Shown here: piece after piece, positions 9,224 to 19,400 of the stretch
Layout of the letters: each line of letters starts with the position of its first letter
Numbering within the stretch: position 1 is the first letter of the stretch
Source: Actinomycetes bacterium
GTDB lineage: Bacteria > Actinomycetota > Coriobacteriia > Coriobacteriales > Eggerthellaceae
Reading direction: 5' to 3'
NCBI GenBank assembly: GCA_023394615.1
Contig: JAEXAI010000021.1
Span: 41,480 to 105,479, forward strand
DNA: 64,000 nucleotides
Position numbers and translations under genes: made by a program
The notes under the pieces: generated by a model
Seen by the model: only the letters and a program-made list of their open reading frames with translations
What the model was told of the DNA's origin: nothing
The model's database searches: none

Positions 9224-9865
9224 ATGAGTGAAGAAAATTTTGAAGGAAAACAAACCGAGCAAACAAACGAAGAAGAACAAGAGATTGAAGAGGTTCAAAC
9301 GGATGTTGTCGTAGAGGTTGAAAACGATCTCATAGTAGAAGAATCCGAAAACCAAGAGAGTCAAGAGAATTTAGATGGAACAGATGATGATGAACCTTCA
9401 GAAGAGGAGCTAGACAAGATTGCTGATACAGCAATTGCTGCTTTAGAAGATATACTGAAGTACTTTAATCTAGGTGAAGTAACTATTGATGAGTATGAAG
9501 GTGACGAAGGGGAACTTATCCTTGACATCACAGGTGATGACCTCGCTGTTCTGATTGGGCGTCATGGAAAAACGCTCGATGCGCTGCAATTTCTCATTTC
9601 ATCAATCACAGCCCGTACGATTGGGTTTAAATATCCTGTTGTTGTCGATGTGGAAGGTTATAAGAGCCGTCAAAGGCAGAAACTGGAATCCCTCGCTTAT
9701 TCAACAGCAAAAAGAGCTTTATCGCAAGGTAAGAGCATGAAGATGCGACCAATGACTCCCTATGAAAGAAGAATTATTCATATTGCGCTTCGAGACTTCG
9801 ATGGTGTTGAAACTGCATCAGAGGGCGAAGGTAGTGCTCGCCACGTCGTTGTGATTCCTGAATAG
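9224..9865 (+). CDS. jag: Jag/KhpB-type RNA-binding protein (KH and R3H domains)
   Basis: Cytoplasmic RNA-binding protein of the SpoIIIJ-associated (KhpB) family, linked in other bacteria to cell elongation and RNA regulation. 213 residues. The first 65 or so are very acidic (runs of Glu) in place of a classical Jag-N domain. A KH domain with the GRHG loop (IGRHGKTLDALQ) follows at about 105-150. An R3H domain with ERRIIH lies at about 183-210. It is downstream of yidC as usual. The ribosome site AAGGAG is strong. Confidence 0.93.
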   Translation: MSEENFEGKQTEQTNEEEQEIEEVQTDVVVEVENDLIVEESENQESQENLDGTDDDEPSEEELDKIADTAIAALEDILKYFNLGEVTIDEYEGDEGELILDITGDDLAVLIGRHGKTLDALQFLISSITARTIGFKYPVVVDVEGYKSRQRQKLESLAYSTAKRALSQGKSMKMRPMTPYERRIIHIALRDFDGVETASEGEGSARHVVVIPE

Positions 9866-9932
9866 TGAATAGAAAAGTAGCATAATATTTGTAATGCGAA
9901 TTCAAGCATATAGTTCGTAGATACTAGATCAA

Positions 9933-9964
9933 AAAAAGAAGAGACCAAAAGGTCTCTTCTTTTT
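9933..9964 (+). terminator. Rho-independent terminator after jag
   Basis: Perfect 14-base-pair stem (A-rich 5' arm, GAAGAGACC / GGTCTCTTC core) with an AAAA loop and a 3' arm that runs into TTTTTAT. Ends the rpmH-to-jag transcript. Confidence 0.9.
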
Positions 9965-10076
9965 ATATTCTCATCCTAGGAGTTCATAAAGAAATACACG
10001 CAATTATTCTGAATGATCACTGGCATAACTAATATCCCTCTATAATGTCTGAAAGGCTTTTAAGAATAGAGAGACT

Positions 10077-10748
10077 ATGATTGATATAACCCAGCAGCAA
10101 AAGGCTTTGATGAAAAAGCATTTAGAGCTTGTAATCGAAGCAAATAAAAATGTGAATCTCACACGTATCGATTCGATAGATTCCGGTATGTTGCTGCATA
10201 TCGAAGACTCATTAGTTGGATTAAAAGCGCTTGATAAAGCCCCTACAGGAGAATTCGCTGATTTAGGCACTGGTGGAGGTTATCCAGGAATACCCCTTTC
10301 GATATGCACTGGAAGGAAGGCATTGCTGGTAGAATCTAAAAGAAAGAAAACTGATATTCTCAATGGCATGATTAGCGAGTTGCATTTAGAAAAGCAAATA
10401 GCAACTTATACGGGGAGAATTGAAGATCTCTCTATAGAAAAGAAAAATGAGTTCAGCGTCGTTGTTGCTCGTGCTCTTACTTCTCTTCCTTCTTTATTAG
10501 AACTGAGTTCACCATTATTGAAAAAAGGTGGATGGTTGATAAGTTATAAATCCGCTCACAGCGAGGATGAATTCAACCAGGCTTGTTCTATTGAAAGAAA
10601 ACTTGGTATGAAGTATTTAGAAACACAAAAGAGTACTTTAAGCGATGGTGAAACAAATAGGGTTATTTATATATTTCAAAAGGTCTCAGAACCCTCAATG
10701 CATCTTCCTCGAAAAAGTGGAACAGCGCAAAAGAGTCCATTCAAGTAG
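10077..10748 (+). CDS. rsmG: 16S rRNA (guanine-527-N7)-methyltransferase RsmG
   Basis: SAM-dependent methyltransferase that modifies G527 of 16S rRNA. 223 residues. The SAM-binding motif FADLGTGGGYPGIPLSI is at about residues 60-77, preceded by HIEDSLVGL, a family signature; VVVARALTSL and the GGWLISYKSA motif follow. Located between jag and parA as in many actinobacteria. A TATAAT at 10041-10046, about 30 bases before the start, may be its -10 element, but no good -35 was found. Confidence 0.95.
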   Translation: MIDITQQQKALMKKHLELVIEANKNVNLTRIDSIDSGMLLHIEDSLVGLKALDKAPTGEFADLGTGGGYPGIPLSICTGRKALLVESKRKKTDILNGMISELHLEKQIATYTGRIEDLSIEKKNEFSVVVARALTSLPSLLELSSPLLKKGGWLISYKSAHSEDEFNQACSIERKLGMKYLETQKSTLSDGETNRVIYIFQKVSEPSMHLPRKSGTAQKSPFK

Positions 10749-11121
10749 AAGAATGATTGTGTTTCACGTGAAACAGTTTATTATTCTGTCTCCATGAAAA
10801 TGAAGCTTTATCTTGAATTGAGATGTTTCACGTGAAACAATGTTTTAAAACAAGAGGAGTTTGAAATAGTAGTTATTCCTTAATACAGTGTTTCACGTGA
10901 AACACAATCAAACCTCTGAAGTGAAATTTAATACAGGAGTGGCATGTTTACGTGATGTTTCACGTGAAACAATGCTGTGTAAAAGAATTATAATCGCCGA
11001 TGCTCCATTTCTAAACGAATGATGCTATCATCGTTTGCAACTTTCTCGAGCCTTATATGCTCATCTATTATGTTTCACGTGAAACATTATATATATGATC
11101 CCGACTATGAAAGGGGAAGCG
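10749..11121. promoter_or_regulatory. Centromere-like parS cluster upstream of parA
   Basis: Gene-free stretch containing five copies of the 16-base palindrome TGTTTCACGTGAAACA, the bacterial parS consensus, at 10760-10775, 10824-10839, 10889-10904, 10956-10971 and 11071-11086. All five are exact. A sixth, damaged copy (TGTTTACGTGA, 10945-10955) abuts the fourth. ParB would load here for chromosome segregation; the sites also lie over the parA promoter region, so autoregulation is likely. Confidence 0.95.
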
Positions 11122-12123
11122 GTGGGGTTATTCGATTCATTTAGAAAAGACAAAGATGAGCATTCAAAAGATCATGGTGAACCAGCTGAAGAAATCGTTG
11201 ACAAGACACTCGAAGAAGAAGAAGTAATCGAAGAAGTTTTTGTTGATGAGAGTGATGAAGATACAGCTGAATTCGAACCAATTGAAGAAGTCATTGAAGA
11301 GCCTGAATTTAAAGAAATTAAAGATATGAGTGAAAAGAAGCGAATCACTCATGTAATAGGCGAAACGAAGATCATTGCAATTATCAACCAAAAAGGCGGT
11401 GTTGGAAAATCCACTACCGCAGTAAATTTGTCCGCGGCATTGGGAGAGAGAAACAAGGAAGTGCTTCTTGTGGACCTTGACCCTCAGGGAAACGCGACAA
11501 GTGGCTTGGGTGTTGATAAAAGCAAAGTTAAAGAAGATATCTATGAAGTTCTTCTCAATGATGTGCCTGTTGAAAGAGCGATAATACCTGATGTTTGTGA
11601 GGGTTTGGATTTAATACCCGCAACGATTGATCTTGCAGGTGCAGAGGTAGAATTAGTTAATGAAATAGCTCGAGAGAATAGGCTAAAAACTGCCCTTGGG
11701 CCATTGAGGGGTAAATACGATTATATATTTATAGATTGTCCCCCGTCATTAGGTCTGCTTACTATTAATGCTTTAGTTTCAGCAGATAAGCTTCTGATTC
11801 CCATTCAAAGTGAATTCTATGCCCTTGAAGGTGTGACAAAACTTCTTGATTCGATGAAACGTGTCAAAAACCTCCTCAATCCAAGTTTGGATATATTCGG
11901 AGTCCTTTTAACGATGTATGACGGCCGAACCACGCTCTCAAAGCAAGTAGCTGATGAAGTGAAGAAGTATTTCGGAAAGACGGTTTTCAAAACAATGATT
12001 CCAAGAACGGTTAAATTATCGGAAGCCCCAAGCTTCGGTCAGCCAATTACTGAATATGACCCTACAGGAAAGGGCGCACAGGCATATATCAATTTAGCTA
12101 AGGAAGTGATTAGCCGTGGCTAA
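11122..12123 (+). CDS. parA: Chromosome partitioning ATPase ParA (Soj)
   Basis: Walker-type ATPase that, with ParB-parS, segregates origins. 333 residues from GTG 11122, which has AAAGGGG six bases upstream; an in-frame ATG at 11095 lacks a ribosome site. Residues 1-75 or so are a highly acidic extension not found in standard 250-residue Soj. The ATPase follows with deviant Walker A KGGVGKSTT, LLVDLDPQGNATSGLG and IFIDCPPSLGLLTINAL. Its end overlaps parB by eight bases, so the two are translationally coupled. Confidence 0.95.
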   Translation: MGLFDSFRKDKDEHSKDHGEPAEEIVDKTLEEEEVIEEVFVDESDEDTAEFEPIEEVIEEPEFKEIKDMSEKKRITHVIGETKIIAIINQKGGVGKSTTAVNLSAALGERNKEVLLVDLDPQGNATSGLGVDKSKVKEDIYEVLLNDVPVERAIIPDVCEGLDLIPATIDLAGAEVELVNEIARENRLKTALGPLRGKYDYIFIDCPPSLGLLTINALVSADKLLIPIQSEFYALEGVTKLLDSMKRVKNLLNPSLDIFGVLLTMYDGRTTLSKQVADEVKKYFGKTVFKTMIPRTVKLSEAPSFGQPITEYDPTGKGAQAYINLAKEVISRG

Positions 12124-13489
12124 AAAGAAAAGCGGTCTTGGTCGTGGTTTGAATTCCCTTTTAGGGGAAAGCATAGGTGAAATATCCTCAGAAGAAAACG
12201 AAGCAACTTCTCACGAGCGTCAGCCAGAAAAGCCCACGCACTATGCAGAGCCAGCACAGCCTTCAATGAACGAGCCTCAAAGCAGAGACTCTAATACAAT
12301 ATCGTTAGAACAACCTGATAAAGATGATTTAAACCATCAGGCAGCCCCCACACCGGAACTCGCCTCGCAGACTGTGAGTGTAGTTAATGATGAAGAGATG
12401 AAACCTCCTGTTGCTGAGGAAGCGAAAGGTTTTCCGACTCGGGCAAATAATCCGCAGACGCTTGAGAGGAAGAAGCCTCGCCCTGCAAGCAAGCCGATAG
12501 ACGAGGAAGCGCGCAAGGCTCTTCTGAAAGAAAAGGAAGAAGAGGTCGTTGAACCTTATTTTGAAGAATCTGACAATATCGTTATCAAAGAGATTCACGA
12601 GCGCGAGGTTCTAAAGGAGACCGAAGAAGTTGACATCGATACAGTCAAGCCAAATCCGGACCAACCACGTACGCATTTCGACCCCAGTCAGATAGAGGAG
12701 CTGGCAGCCTCTATTCAAAAAGATGGTCTGCTTCAACCCATTCTGGTACGCAAGGTCGGATCAACGTATCAGATTATTGCCGGCGAAAGAAGATGGCAGG
12801 CGTGCAAGTCTCTTCATATGGAAAAAGTGCCAATTAGGGTAAAAGACGTCACCGACGATAAAGCTATTGAACTTGCACTTATTGAGAACATCCAGCGTGC
12901 TGATCTGAATCCAATCGAAGAGGCTTATGGATATAAGCGCATGATGGAACGGAAGCGAATGACCCAGTCTGATGTGGCACAGGCCGTTTCGAAGGGGCGC
13001 TCGACCGTCGCAAACGCACTTCGTTTGCTTGAGCTTCCTGAGGATGCGCAACAGCTGCTTTTTGAAGAAAAGATAACCGCTGGACATGCACGTGCTATTC
13101 TTTCCGTACCAACGCAAGAAGGCAGGCAACGCCTGACCGAGAAGCTCGAGAAAGAAAAGCTCTCTGTACGTGAGACTGAGACTCTAGCTCGGTTGTATTC
13201 TGGTCAAGCGAAAGCAGGTACTTCAGGAACGAAACGAGAGCCCACTCCACAGTATTTCAAGAAGGCGGCAAAAGGGCTTCGCGAGAAATTGCAAACAAAT
13301 GTTCGGATAAAATCAGTTAAAGGTAAGAACAAGATAGAAATCGAATTCAAAGATAAAGATGATTTGGATAGGTTAATCGAACAACTGACTGATCTGAAGG
13401 CGGAGAAGCTAGAAGCAACCGCTGACTTATCAGAATCAGAGGCAGCTGAACCAAAAGCCGAACAAGAAAACGTGGAAAAGAACGACTAA
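12116..13489 (+). CDS. parB: Chromosome partitioning protein ParB
   Basis: CTP-dependent DNA clamp that binds parS and spreads. 457 residues, against roughly 280-300 in typical chromosomal ParB. It opens with the usual KKSGLGRGLNSLLG, then has about 150 residues of charged, Pro/Glu-rich linker. The ParB/Srx-like nuclease fold follows (PNPDQPRTHFD, GLLQPILVR, AGERRWQA, ENIQRADLNPIEEA). Next is the helix-turn-helix (MTQSDVAQAVSKGRSTVANALRLL in two parts) and the dimerisation tail. It starts with GTG inside the parA end. The stop lies three bases from the stop of convergent rlmN. Confidence 0.95.
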   Translation: MAKKKSGLGRGLNSLLGESIGEISSEENEATSHERQPEKPTHYAEPAQPSMNEPQSRDSNTISLEQPDKDDLNHQAAPTPELASQTVSVVNDEEMKPPVAEEAKGFPTRANNPQTLERKKPRPASKPIDEEARKALLKEKEEEVVEPYFEESDNIVIKEIHEREVLKETEEVDIDTVKPNPDQPRTHFDPSQIEELAASIQKDGLLQPILVRKVGSTYQIIAGERRWQACKSLHMEKVPIRVKDVTDDKAIELALIENIQRADLNPIEEAYGYKRMMERKRMTQSDVAQAVSKGRSTVANALRLLELPEDAQQLLFEEKITAGHARAILSVPTQEGRQRLTEKLEKEKLSVRETETLARLYSGQAKAGTSGTKREPTPQYFKKAAKGLREKLQTNVRIKSVKGKNKIEIEFKDKDDLDRLIEQLTDLKAEKLEATADLSESEAAEPKAEQENVEKND

Positions 13490-13492
13490 GAA

Positions 13493-14539
13493 CTAAGAAG
13501 TCATACTTTTCAACTGACCGCATGCACCAGCAATATCTGATCCACGAGAGAACCGTATCGTAGTTTCGATGCGGTTCTTTTCAAGTTCTGAAACCCACTG
13601 TTTCATTGTGTGTGTGGAGGAGGGTCGATAGGGAGAGCCTGAAATATGGTTCATGGGAATGATATTGATATGGACCTGCATACCTGAGCAAAACGATACA
13701 AGGGAGTTTAAGTCCTCCGACGAGTCATTGATGCCGTCTATCATGAGGTATTCGAACGTGATGCGTCTGCCGCTTTCGTTCTGGTAATGAAGCAAGACAC
13801 ACTTTAAGTCGTTGAGCGGGGTTTTAGCGCATCCTGGCATCAGGACATCTCGGGTTTCTTGGCGAGCTGCATGAAGAGAAATCGCGAGTGTGAACTGTTG
13901 CGGTAGCTTTGCAAATGAATTGATACCGCTCACAATGCCGCACGTTGAAACGGTAATGTGCCGAGCTCCGATATTGAGCGCTTGAGATGAGTTCATCAAG
14001 CCGAGAGCCTCTGCGAGGTTGTCGAAGTTTAGAAAAGGCTCGCCCTGACCCATTCCCACGGCGTTTGTGACAGGAATGCCTATATCTTTCTGCACGTAGA
14101 GTATCTGTTGGACTATTTCGCCAGGCAACAGGTTGCGAGTGAGGCCTTCTTTGCCGGTTGCGCAGAAAACACATCCCATGGGACAGCCGACTTGCGTGGA
14201 AAAGCATACGGTCAAACGTCTTGGCTCACCCGATTGTTTTTTGTCGTTGGACGGTATGCCAACTGTTTCTATTTGATTTCCGTCGGCGAGCAAGAGCAGA
14301 TATTTTCTGGAGCCGTCTTTTGAAACTTGCTTGTCCACAATTTGAGGAATGAAAAGGGGGGCTTGGTTTTCGAGTGTGTCACGCAGTGACAGCGGCAGAT
14401 TAGTCATATCGGCATAGCTGGAGGCGCCTTTTGCATAAATCCATTGTACCAGTTGATTGGCACGAAACGCAGGTTGACCTAAGCTCGCTATCAACGATCT
14501 TATTCCCTCGATACCATATGATTCAATCCCTTTTTCCAT
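13493..14539 (-). CDS. rlmN: Dual-specificity 23S rRNA/tRNA adenine-C2 methyltransferase RlmN
   Basis: Radical-SAM enzyme that methylates C2 of A2503 in 23S rRNA and of A37 in some tRNAs. 348 residues from ATG 14539; the frame is open further upstream but the homologous region starts at MEKGIESYGIEGI. The radical-SAM cluster motif CPMGCVFC is near residue 125. Other signatures are GMGEPFLNFDN-like (GMGQGEPFLNFDN), SLHA, and the C-terminal FSRGSDIAGACGQL with the second methyl-carrying cysteine. Convergent with parB. Confidence 0.94.
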   Translation of the reverse strand: MEKGIESYGIEGIRSLIASLGQPAFRANQLVQWIYAKGASSYADMTNLPLSLRDTLENQAPLFIPQIVDKQVSKDGSRKYLLLLADGNQIETVGIPSNDKKQSGEPRRLTVCFSTQVGCPMGCVFCATGKEGLTRNLLPGEIVQQILYVQKDIGIPVTNAVGMGQGEPFLNFDNLAEALGLMNSSQALNIGARHITVSTCGIVSGINSFAKLPQQFTLAISLHAARQETRDVLMPGCAKTPLNDLKCVLLHYQNESGRRITFEYLMIDGINDSSEDLNSLVSFCSGMQVHINIIPMNHISGSPYRPSSTHTMKQWVSELEKNRIETTIRFSRGSDIAGACGQLKSMTS

Positions 14540-14769
14540 AGCGCTATTATACCTATGAGCATGACGGGTGATGTGCTTATTTCGCAGGATGTGATAATTG
14601 GTAGTTGGGCAATATGTGCCCTTGTATATCAAATGATGCTGCGCAGCGCTGTGTTTTCGTCGCGAAAAGGCAGAAGGGGGCAAAGGCGTTTGCTATACTT
14701 CTGAATTTGTTCGACAAAGAACAGAACAAATGATTTTACAAGGGCTCGAGATATATAAAAGAGGGCATT

Positions 14770-15705
14770 ATGAACGTCGTTCCTGAAAACACGAAAGTTG
14801 CGCTGCTTGCAGGTGGCACCAGCGGGGAAAGGGAAATTTCCTTGTTGTCGGGCAAAGGTGCAAGTGATGCCCTTGTTGAGGCGGGTTTCGATGTAACGGT
14901 GCTGGATCCGTCTAAAAAAGAAGACCTCGTTTCTTTGATAACCGACGATTTCGACGTTGCATTTCTCTGTTTGCATGGGAGGGGCGGCGAAGATGGCACT
15001 ATGCAGGGCATGCTTGATGTCATTGGAATTCCGTACACCGGTCCGGGGGTGTGGTCCAGCGCAACATCGATGGATAAGGTTAAGTCAAAAATATTCTACG
15101 ACCTGCATGGCATTCCAACGCCTCGATCGGTTACCTTGTATGACAAAAGCGAAGCGACTCCAGCCGAACTAGTAGAAAACGTAGGCAACCATCTGGTGAT
15201 TAAACCTGCATCAGAGGGTAGCGCTTTGGGAGTTACCATCGTAGAGGGTCCAGATGAAATAGAAGCAGCACTCGACGAGGCGTTCGCTCTCGATCATGAA
15301 GTGTTGGTAGAGACGTTTGTGGCTGGCAGGGAGTTGACCGTCGCCGTGATAGGCAACGACGATCCTGTCGCACTGCCTATCATTGAGATAGTTCCCCAGA
15401 ACGACTTCTATGATTTCGAGTCGAAGTACGCTCCTGGTGGATCGAAACATATATGTCCGGCCCCTCTGGATAAAGAGGTTGAGAAAGAAGCAATGGATGT
15501 GGCGATTGCTGCCCATAAGGCGCTGGAATGCAGGGGTTGCTCACGTACAGATGTGATTTTAGATAAAGACAACGTCTGCTGGGTGTTGGAAACCAACACA
15601 ATCCCCGGCATGACAGCTACATCGCTTTTACCTGATGCGGGACGCGCAGCAGGTATTGAGTTTTCCGAGCTGTGCCGCAAGCTCGTGGAATACGCGATGG
15701 AATAA
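14770..15705 (+). CDS. ddl: D-alanine--D-alanine ligase
   Basis: ATP-grasp ligase that makes the D-Ala-D-Ala dipeptide of peptidoglycan. 311 residues. Visible: GGTSGEREISLLSG at the N-terminus, LHGRGGEDGTMQGMLDVIGIPYTG (in pieces) near residue 70-95, the MDKVKSK ATP-grasp lid entry, and C-terminal WVLETNTIPGMTATSLLP, which holds the Mg-binding Glu and Asn. No other mur gene is adjacent. Its TAA stop directly abuts the stop codon of the convergent gene. Confidence 0.95.
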   Translation: MNVVPENTKVALLAGGTSGEREISLLSGKGASDALVEAGFDVTVLDPSKKEDLVSLITDDFDVAFLCLHGRGGEDGTMQGMLDVIGIPYTGPGVWSSATSMDKVKSKIFYDLHGIPTPRSVTLYDKSEATPAELVENVGNHLVIKPASEGSALGVTIVEGPDEIEAALDEAFALDHEVLVETFVAGRELTVAVIGNDDPVALPIIEIVPQNDFYDFESKYAPGGSKHICPAPLDKEVEKEAMDVAIAAHKALECRGCSRTDVILDKDNVCWVLETNTIPGMTATSLLPDAGRAAGIEFSELCRKLVEYAME

Positions 15706-16350
15706 TCAGAACAAACCGCAGCTTTTGAGCGCGAGCACGAGCACCGCTACAATCAAGAGAAGTCCCGCCCAGCCGCCAATCATGCAGCCCATGTTGCGAT
15801 TGCGCGCCTTTTCCACCATCTGCTCATTGAATGTGACGTGGTCTTTCAAAAGGGCGCTTCCGTGTTCGTTTTTCAGCTTTGGTACGCGACCTGTCGGTTT
15901 CCAATCGCCATTTGAATCTATGATGGCCTGAATGCTGGAGTTGCTCAGCTGCACGGCAGGACGGACTCCGTCAGCGAGCATCTTGGCAATAGTGTGGGAG
16001 AAGTTGTCGAATGCTTCTTTTTCGTTGTTGGCGTAACTGATGATGACCGCTTCGCCCCAATAAAACCCTGGCTCGGGTTTCTCAGTAAACCACGAGGATG
16101 CCAGAATACAATTCGTCGACCATCCTCTTGCTTCGCAAAGCTGCAGCTCGTAGGTAATGTCGTCATCGAAAAAGCCGATAATCTGATCGAAACGATTTTG
16201 CATCCACGCGATAGTTTTGCCCTCTTCGGTTATCATTTTGATTTGGAAGAAATCTCCGACAAGATTGTCTGCCCCCATGAGCAGCGCACCCGTTTTCTTG
16301 TCTTTCGTGGTAAAACGGCAATACGTTGCATAGTAGGGCGCATCTGGCAT
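15706..16350 (-). CDS. Tail-anchored hypothetical protein
   Basis: 214 residues, family not recognised. The first 185 residues are soluble and mixed alpha/beta in character, with no cysteine cluster or nucleotide-binding motif. A single hydrophobic helix (GGWAGLLLIVAVLVLALKS, about 193-211) sits at the extreme C-terminus, so the protein is probably tail-anchored with the bulk in the cytoplasm. Start ATG 16350 has GAGGAGAAAACC upstream. Divergent from dinG (82 bases) and convergent with ddl. No function is proposed. Confidence 0.7.
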   Translation of the reverse strand: MPDAPYYATYCRFTTKDKKTGALLMGADNLVGDFFQIKMITEEGKTIAWMQNRFDQIIGFFDDDITYELQLCEARGWSTNCILASSWFTEKPEPGFYWGEAVIISYANNEKEAFDNFSHTIAKMLADGVRPAVQLSNSSIQAIIDSNGDWKPTGRVPKLKNEHGSALLKDHVTFNEQMVEKARNRNMGCMIGGWAGLLLIVAVLVLALKSCGLF

Positions 16351-16431
16351 GGTTTTCTCCTCATCGACAAAAGCGCGTGTTCGTTCGCTTCATTTCATGA
16401 TAGGCTGAACACGATAAGAAAAGATAGGGAT

Positions 16432-19400
16432 ATGAGCTTAGACACCTTAGAAAAATACATCATCGAAACAACGCCCACCCGTATTAAAGAACGCTATGCC
16501 TCTTTAGTGTCTGCTGCTGAGGGTGCTAATTACGGCGTGTTGGATAAAGTGGTTGTTATCGATACGGAAACCACCGGCGTATCTTTCAATCACGACCGAC
16601 TCACCCAGATTGCGGCGGCGCGCATGAATCAGGGGGAAGTGGAAGAAAGGTTCGCGACGTTCGTGAATCCCGCGCGCCACATTCCTGATGAGATAGCCCA
16701 CCTGACGGGTATTCACGATAAAGATGTCTGTGATGCGCCCACCGCCGAGGAAGCAACGCGAAATCTCGCAGAGTTTGTGGGGGATCTACCCCTTGTGGCT
16801 CACAACGCCCAATTCGATAAACACTTTGTAACTCAAACCGAAGCTGGTGCCTCCCTAGCCCAAAACACGTGGATTGATTCATTGGATCTTTCCCGCATTT
16901 CTCTGCCTCGCATGAAATCACATCGTCTCATCGATTTGGTTCATGCATTCGATGCGCCCATTTCAACGCACCGCGCCGATGCTGATGTGGAGGCGCTCTG
17001 CGTGGTGTATCGTATTTTGCTTGCGGCTGTGTCTGCCATGCCAAAAGAGCTGATTGCTGCTATCGCCGATTTTGCCGATGAAGAGCAATGGGAAACTTCG
17101 ATTGTATTTCGCGAGCTTCGCGTTCCGGCAGCTGAGCGCTTTGATCTGCGACGTTTACGTCGGCAGAACGTGGGCGCTGCTGCGTTCAAGGCGCGAATAG
17201 ATGCCGATGATCTGGCTGCCGATCCTGAACGTGGTTTGAAGTTCGCAACAGAACAGCAAATAGACGAAGCCTTTTCGGCTGATGGGATTGTGGGTCGTAT
17301 TTACGACGACTACGAAGCGCGCAGCGAGCAAGTGGCGATGGCTGAACAGGTGAATGCCGCCTTCGCAGCTTCGGTGAATCTGGCTGTGGAGGCTGGGACG
17401 GGCGTTGGGAAATCCATGGCATATTTGTTGCCTGCGGTGATGACGGCGCGCGAGAACAATATAACTGTTGGTGTGGCCACGAAGACGAACGCCTTGTCCG
17501 ATCAGCTAATAAACAAAGAGTTGCCATTGCTTTCGGAAGCGAGCGGCGGTATTTCCTATGCTTCTCTGAAGGGATTTTCCCACTATCCGTGTATGCGCCT
17601 GACCGAGCGGCTGTTGAATGCCGGACCGAAGATGAAGGCGATGGGGGATAAAGAAGTATCGCAGGCACCTGCGCTTGCGGGATTGCTTTCATTTATCGAG
17701 CAGAGTGATTACGATGATATCGACGGGTTGAAGATAGACTATCGCGCGATGCCAAGATATGAGTTCACGACGAACAGTCACGATTGCCTGCGGCGCAAAT
17801 GCCCGTTTTTCGGAACGAGTTGTTTTGTACATGGTGCCCGCCAGCGAGCTGAGGCTGCCGATATTGTGGTGACGAATCAGACGATGCTGTTTTGCGATGT
17901 GGCCGCAGAAGGCGGATTGTTGCCTCCTATCCGCTATTGGGTGGTGGACGAAGCCCACGGGGCCGAAGCCGAAGCGCGGCGCGCCTTCAGTTGTCAGATA
18001 GACGCCGACGAGCTGATTCGCCTATCTGCGAAAGTAAGCTCTCCCGAACCGGGGCGCAACGTATTTCTGCGCGCCGAGCGGCAGATGGCGGGTCGCGTAA
18101 AAGACGTGACAGACGAAATGAGGCAGTCCGTTACAAACGACGATTTAGTCGAGCAGCAAAATCTAGGCAATAGCGAAGGGGACACGCTGCTGTTCGCCCT
18201 GAGTGCGAAAGCGCGACGTGCCGGTGGAGTTTTCGCTCAAGCCGCGCAAGAATTCACGAGCAACATACACGGTCTCCTTTATTTCGAACCAACTGGCGGG
18301 TCGAAGGGATACGACCGCATAGATTTATGGATAAACGACGATATACGGGCTGGGGACACTTTCAAACAGTTGGTTACGCTGGGGCACGTGCTCTACGATG
18401 CGGCTGAAAAGCTGATAAAGGCGAGCCAGGAAATGGTTGGTTTCCTTGAAAATCTGGAAGGAGCAGGAGCAGTGCAGCGCGACATCGCATCGACCGCACT
18501 TGCCTGCAAAGACTTGCTGGCAGCCTGTGAGCTCATTTTGTTCGAGGGACCGCAGACGTTTGCCTATTCGGCTCATCTTTCAAAGAAAAACAACGGCGGC
18601 GAGCTGTTGAGTGCTCAGATGCTGAATGTGGGCGATCAGATGAACGAAACGCTGTATGCGCGAACCCACAGCGTCGTATTCACCTCTGCCACCATGACGA
18701 TTGCCGATTCCTTTGACACGTTTAACCGCTCGATGGGTTTGGGCGTAGGGGAGAACTCGGAGGTGCGCACCAGTCAGCTAGAATCCAGCTATGATTTTGA
18801 CAGCAACATGGTGGTATACGTGGTATCCGATATGCCCGAGCCGAACAATCAGTCGTATTTGGATGAATTGAACAAACTGCTGATAGGGGTGCATCGCGCA
18901 CAGAGCGGATCCACGCTTACCCTGTTCACCAACCGTCGTGAAATGGAAAAAAGCTATAGCGTGGTACAGACTGCGCTGAAAACAGACGACTTGCGTGTGG
19001 TCTGCCAAAAGTGGGGCGTTTCCGTAAAAGGTCTGCGCGATGATTTTCTGACCGATGAGCACCTGTCGTTGTTCGCGTTGAAGAGCTTCTGGGAGGGTTT
19101 CGACGCACCTGGAGCCACGCTGAAAACGGTTGTCATTCCCAAACTGCCGTTCAGCAAACCCACCGACCCTCTTTCCTGTGAGCGCTCGCAAACAGACCCG
19201 CAAGCGTGGTCTCATTTTGTGCTGCCCTCAGCGGTGTTGGAAACAAAACAGGCGGCCGGGAGGCTTATCCGATCTTCCCATGATTCAGGGAGCTTGGTAC
19301 TGGCCGATCGAAGGTTGGTTTCAAAAGGATACGGGAAAGTGTTCCTGCGCTCGCTTCCTAGCAAAAACGTAAAGATTATGACTGCACACGAAGTTGTTGA

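Noticed and set aside
14540..14683. An N-terminal extension of RlmN
   Set aside because: The extra 48 codons are not typical of the family; homology begins at ATG 14539.
15994..16431. A longer DinG start within the same frame
   Set aside because: The 146 extra codons overlap the opposing tail-anchored gene, and the exonuclease domain begins after ATG 16432, which has its own ribosome site.
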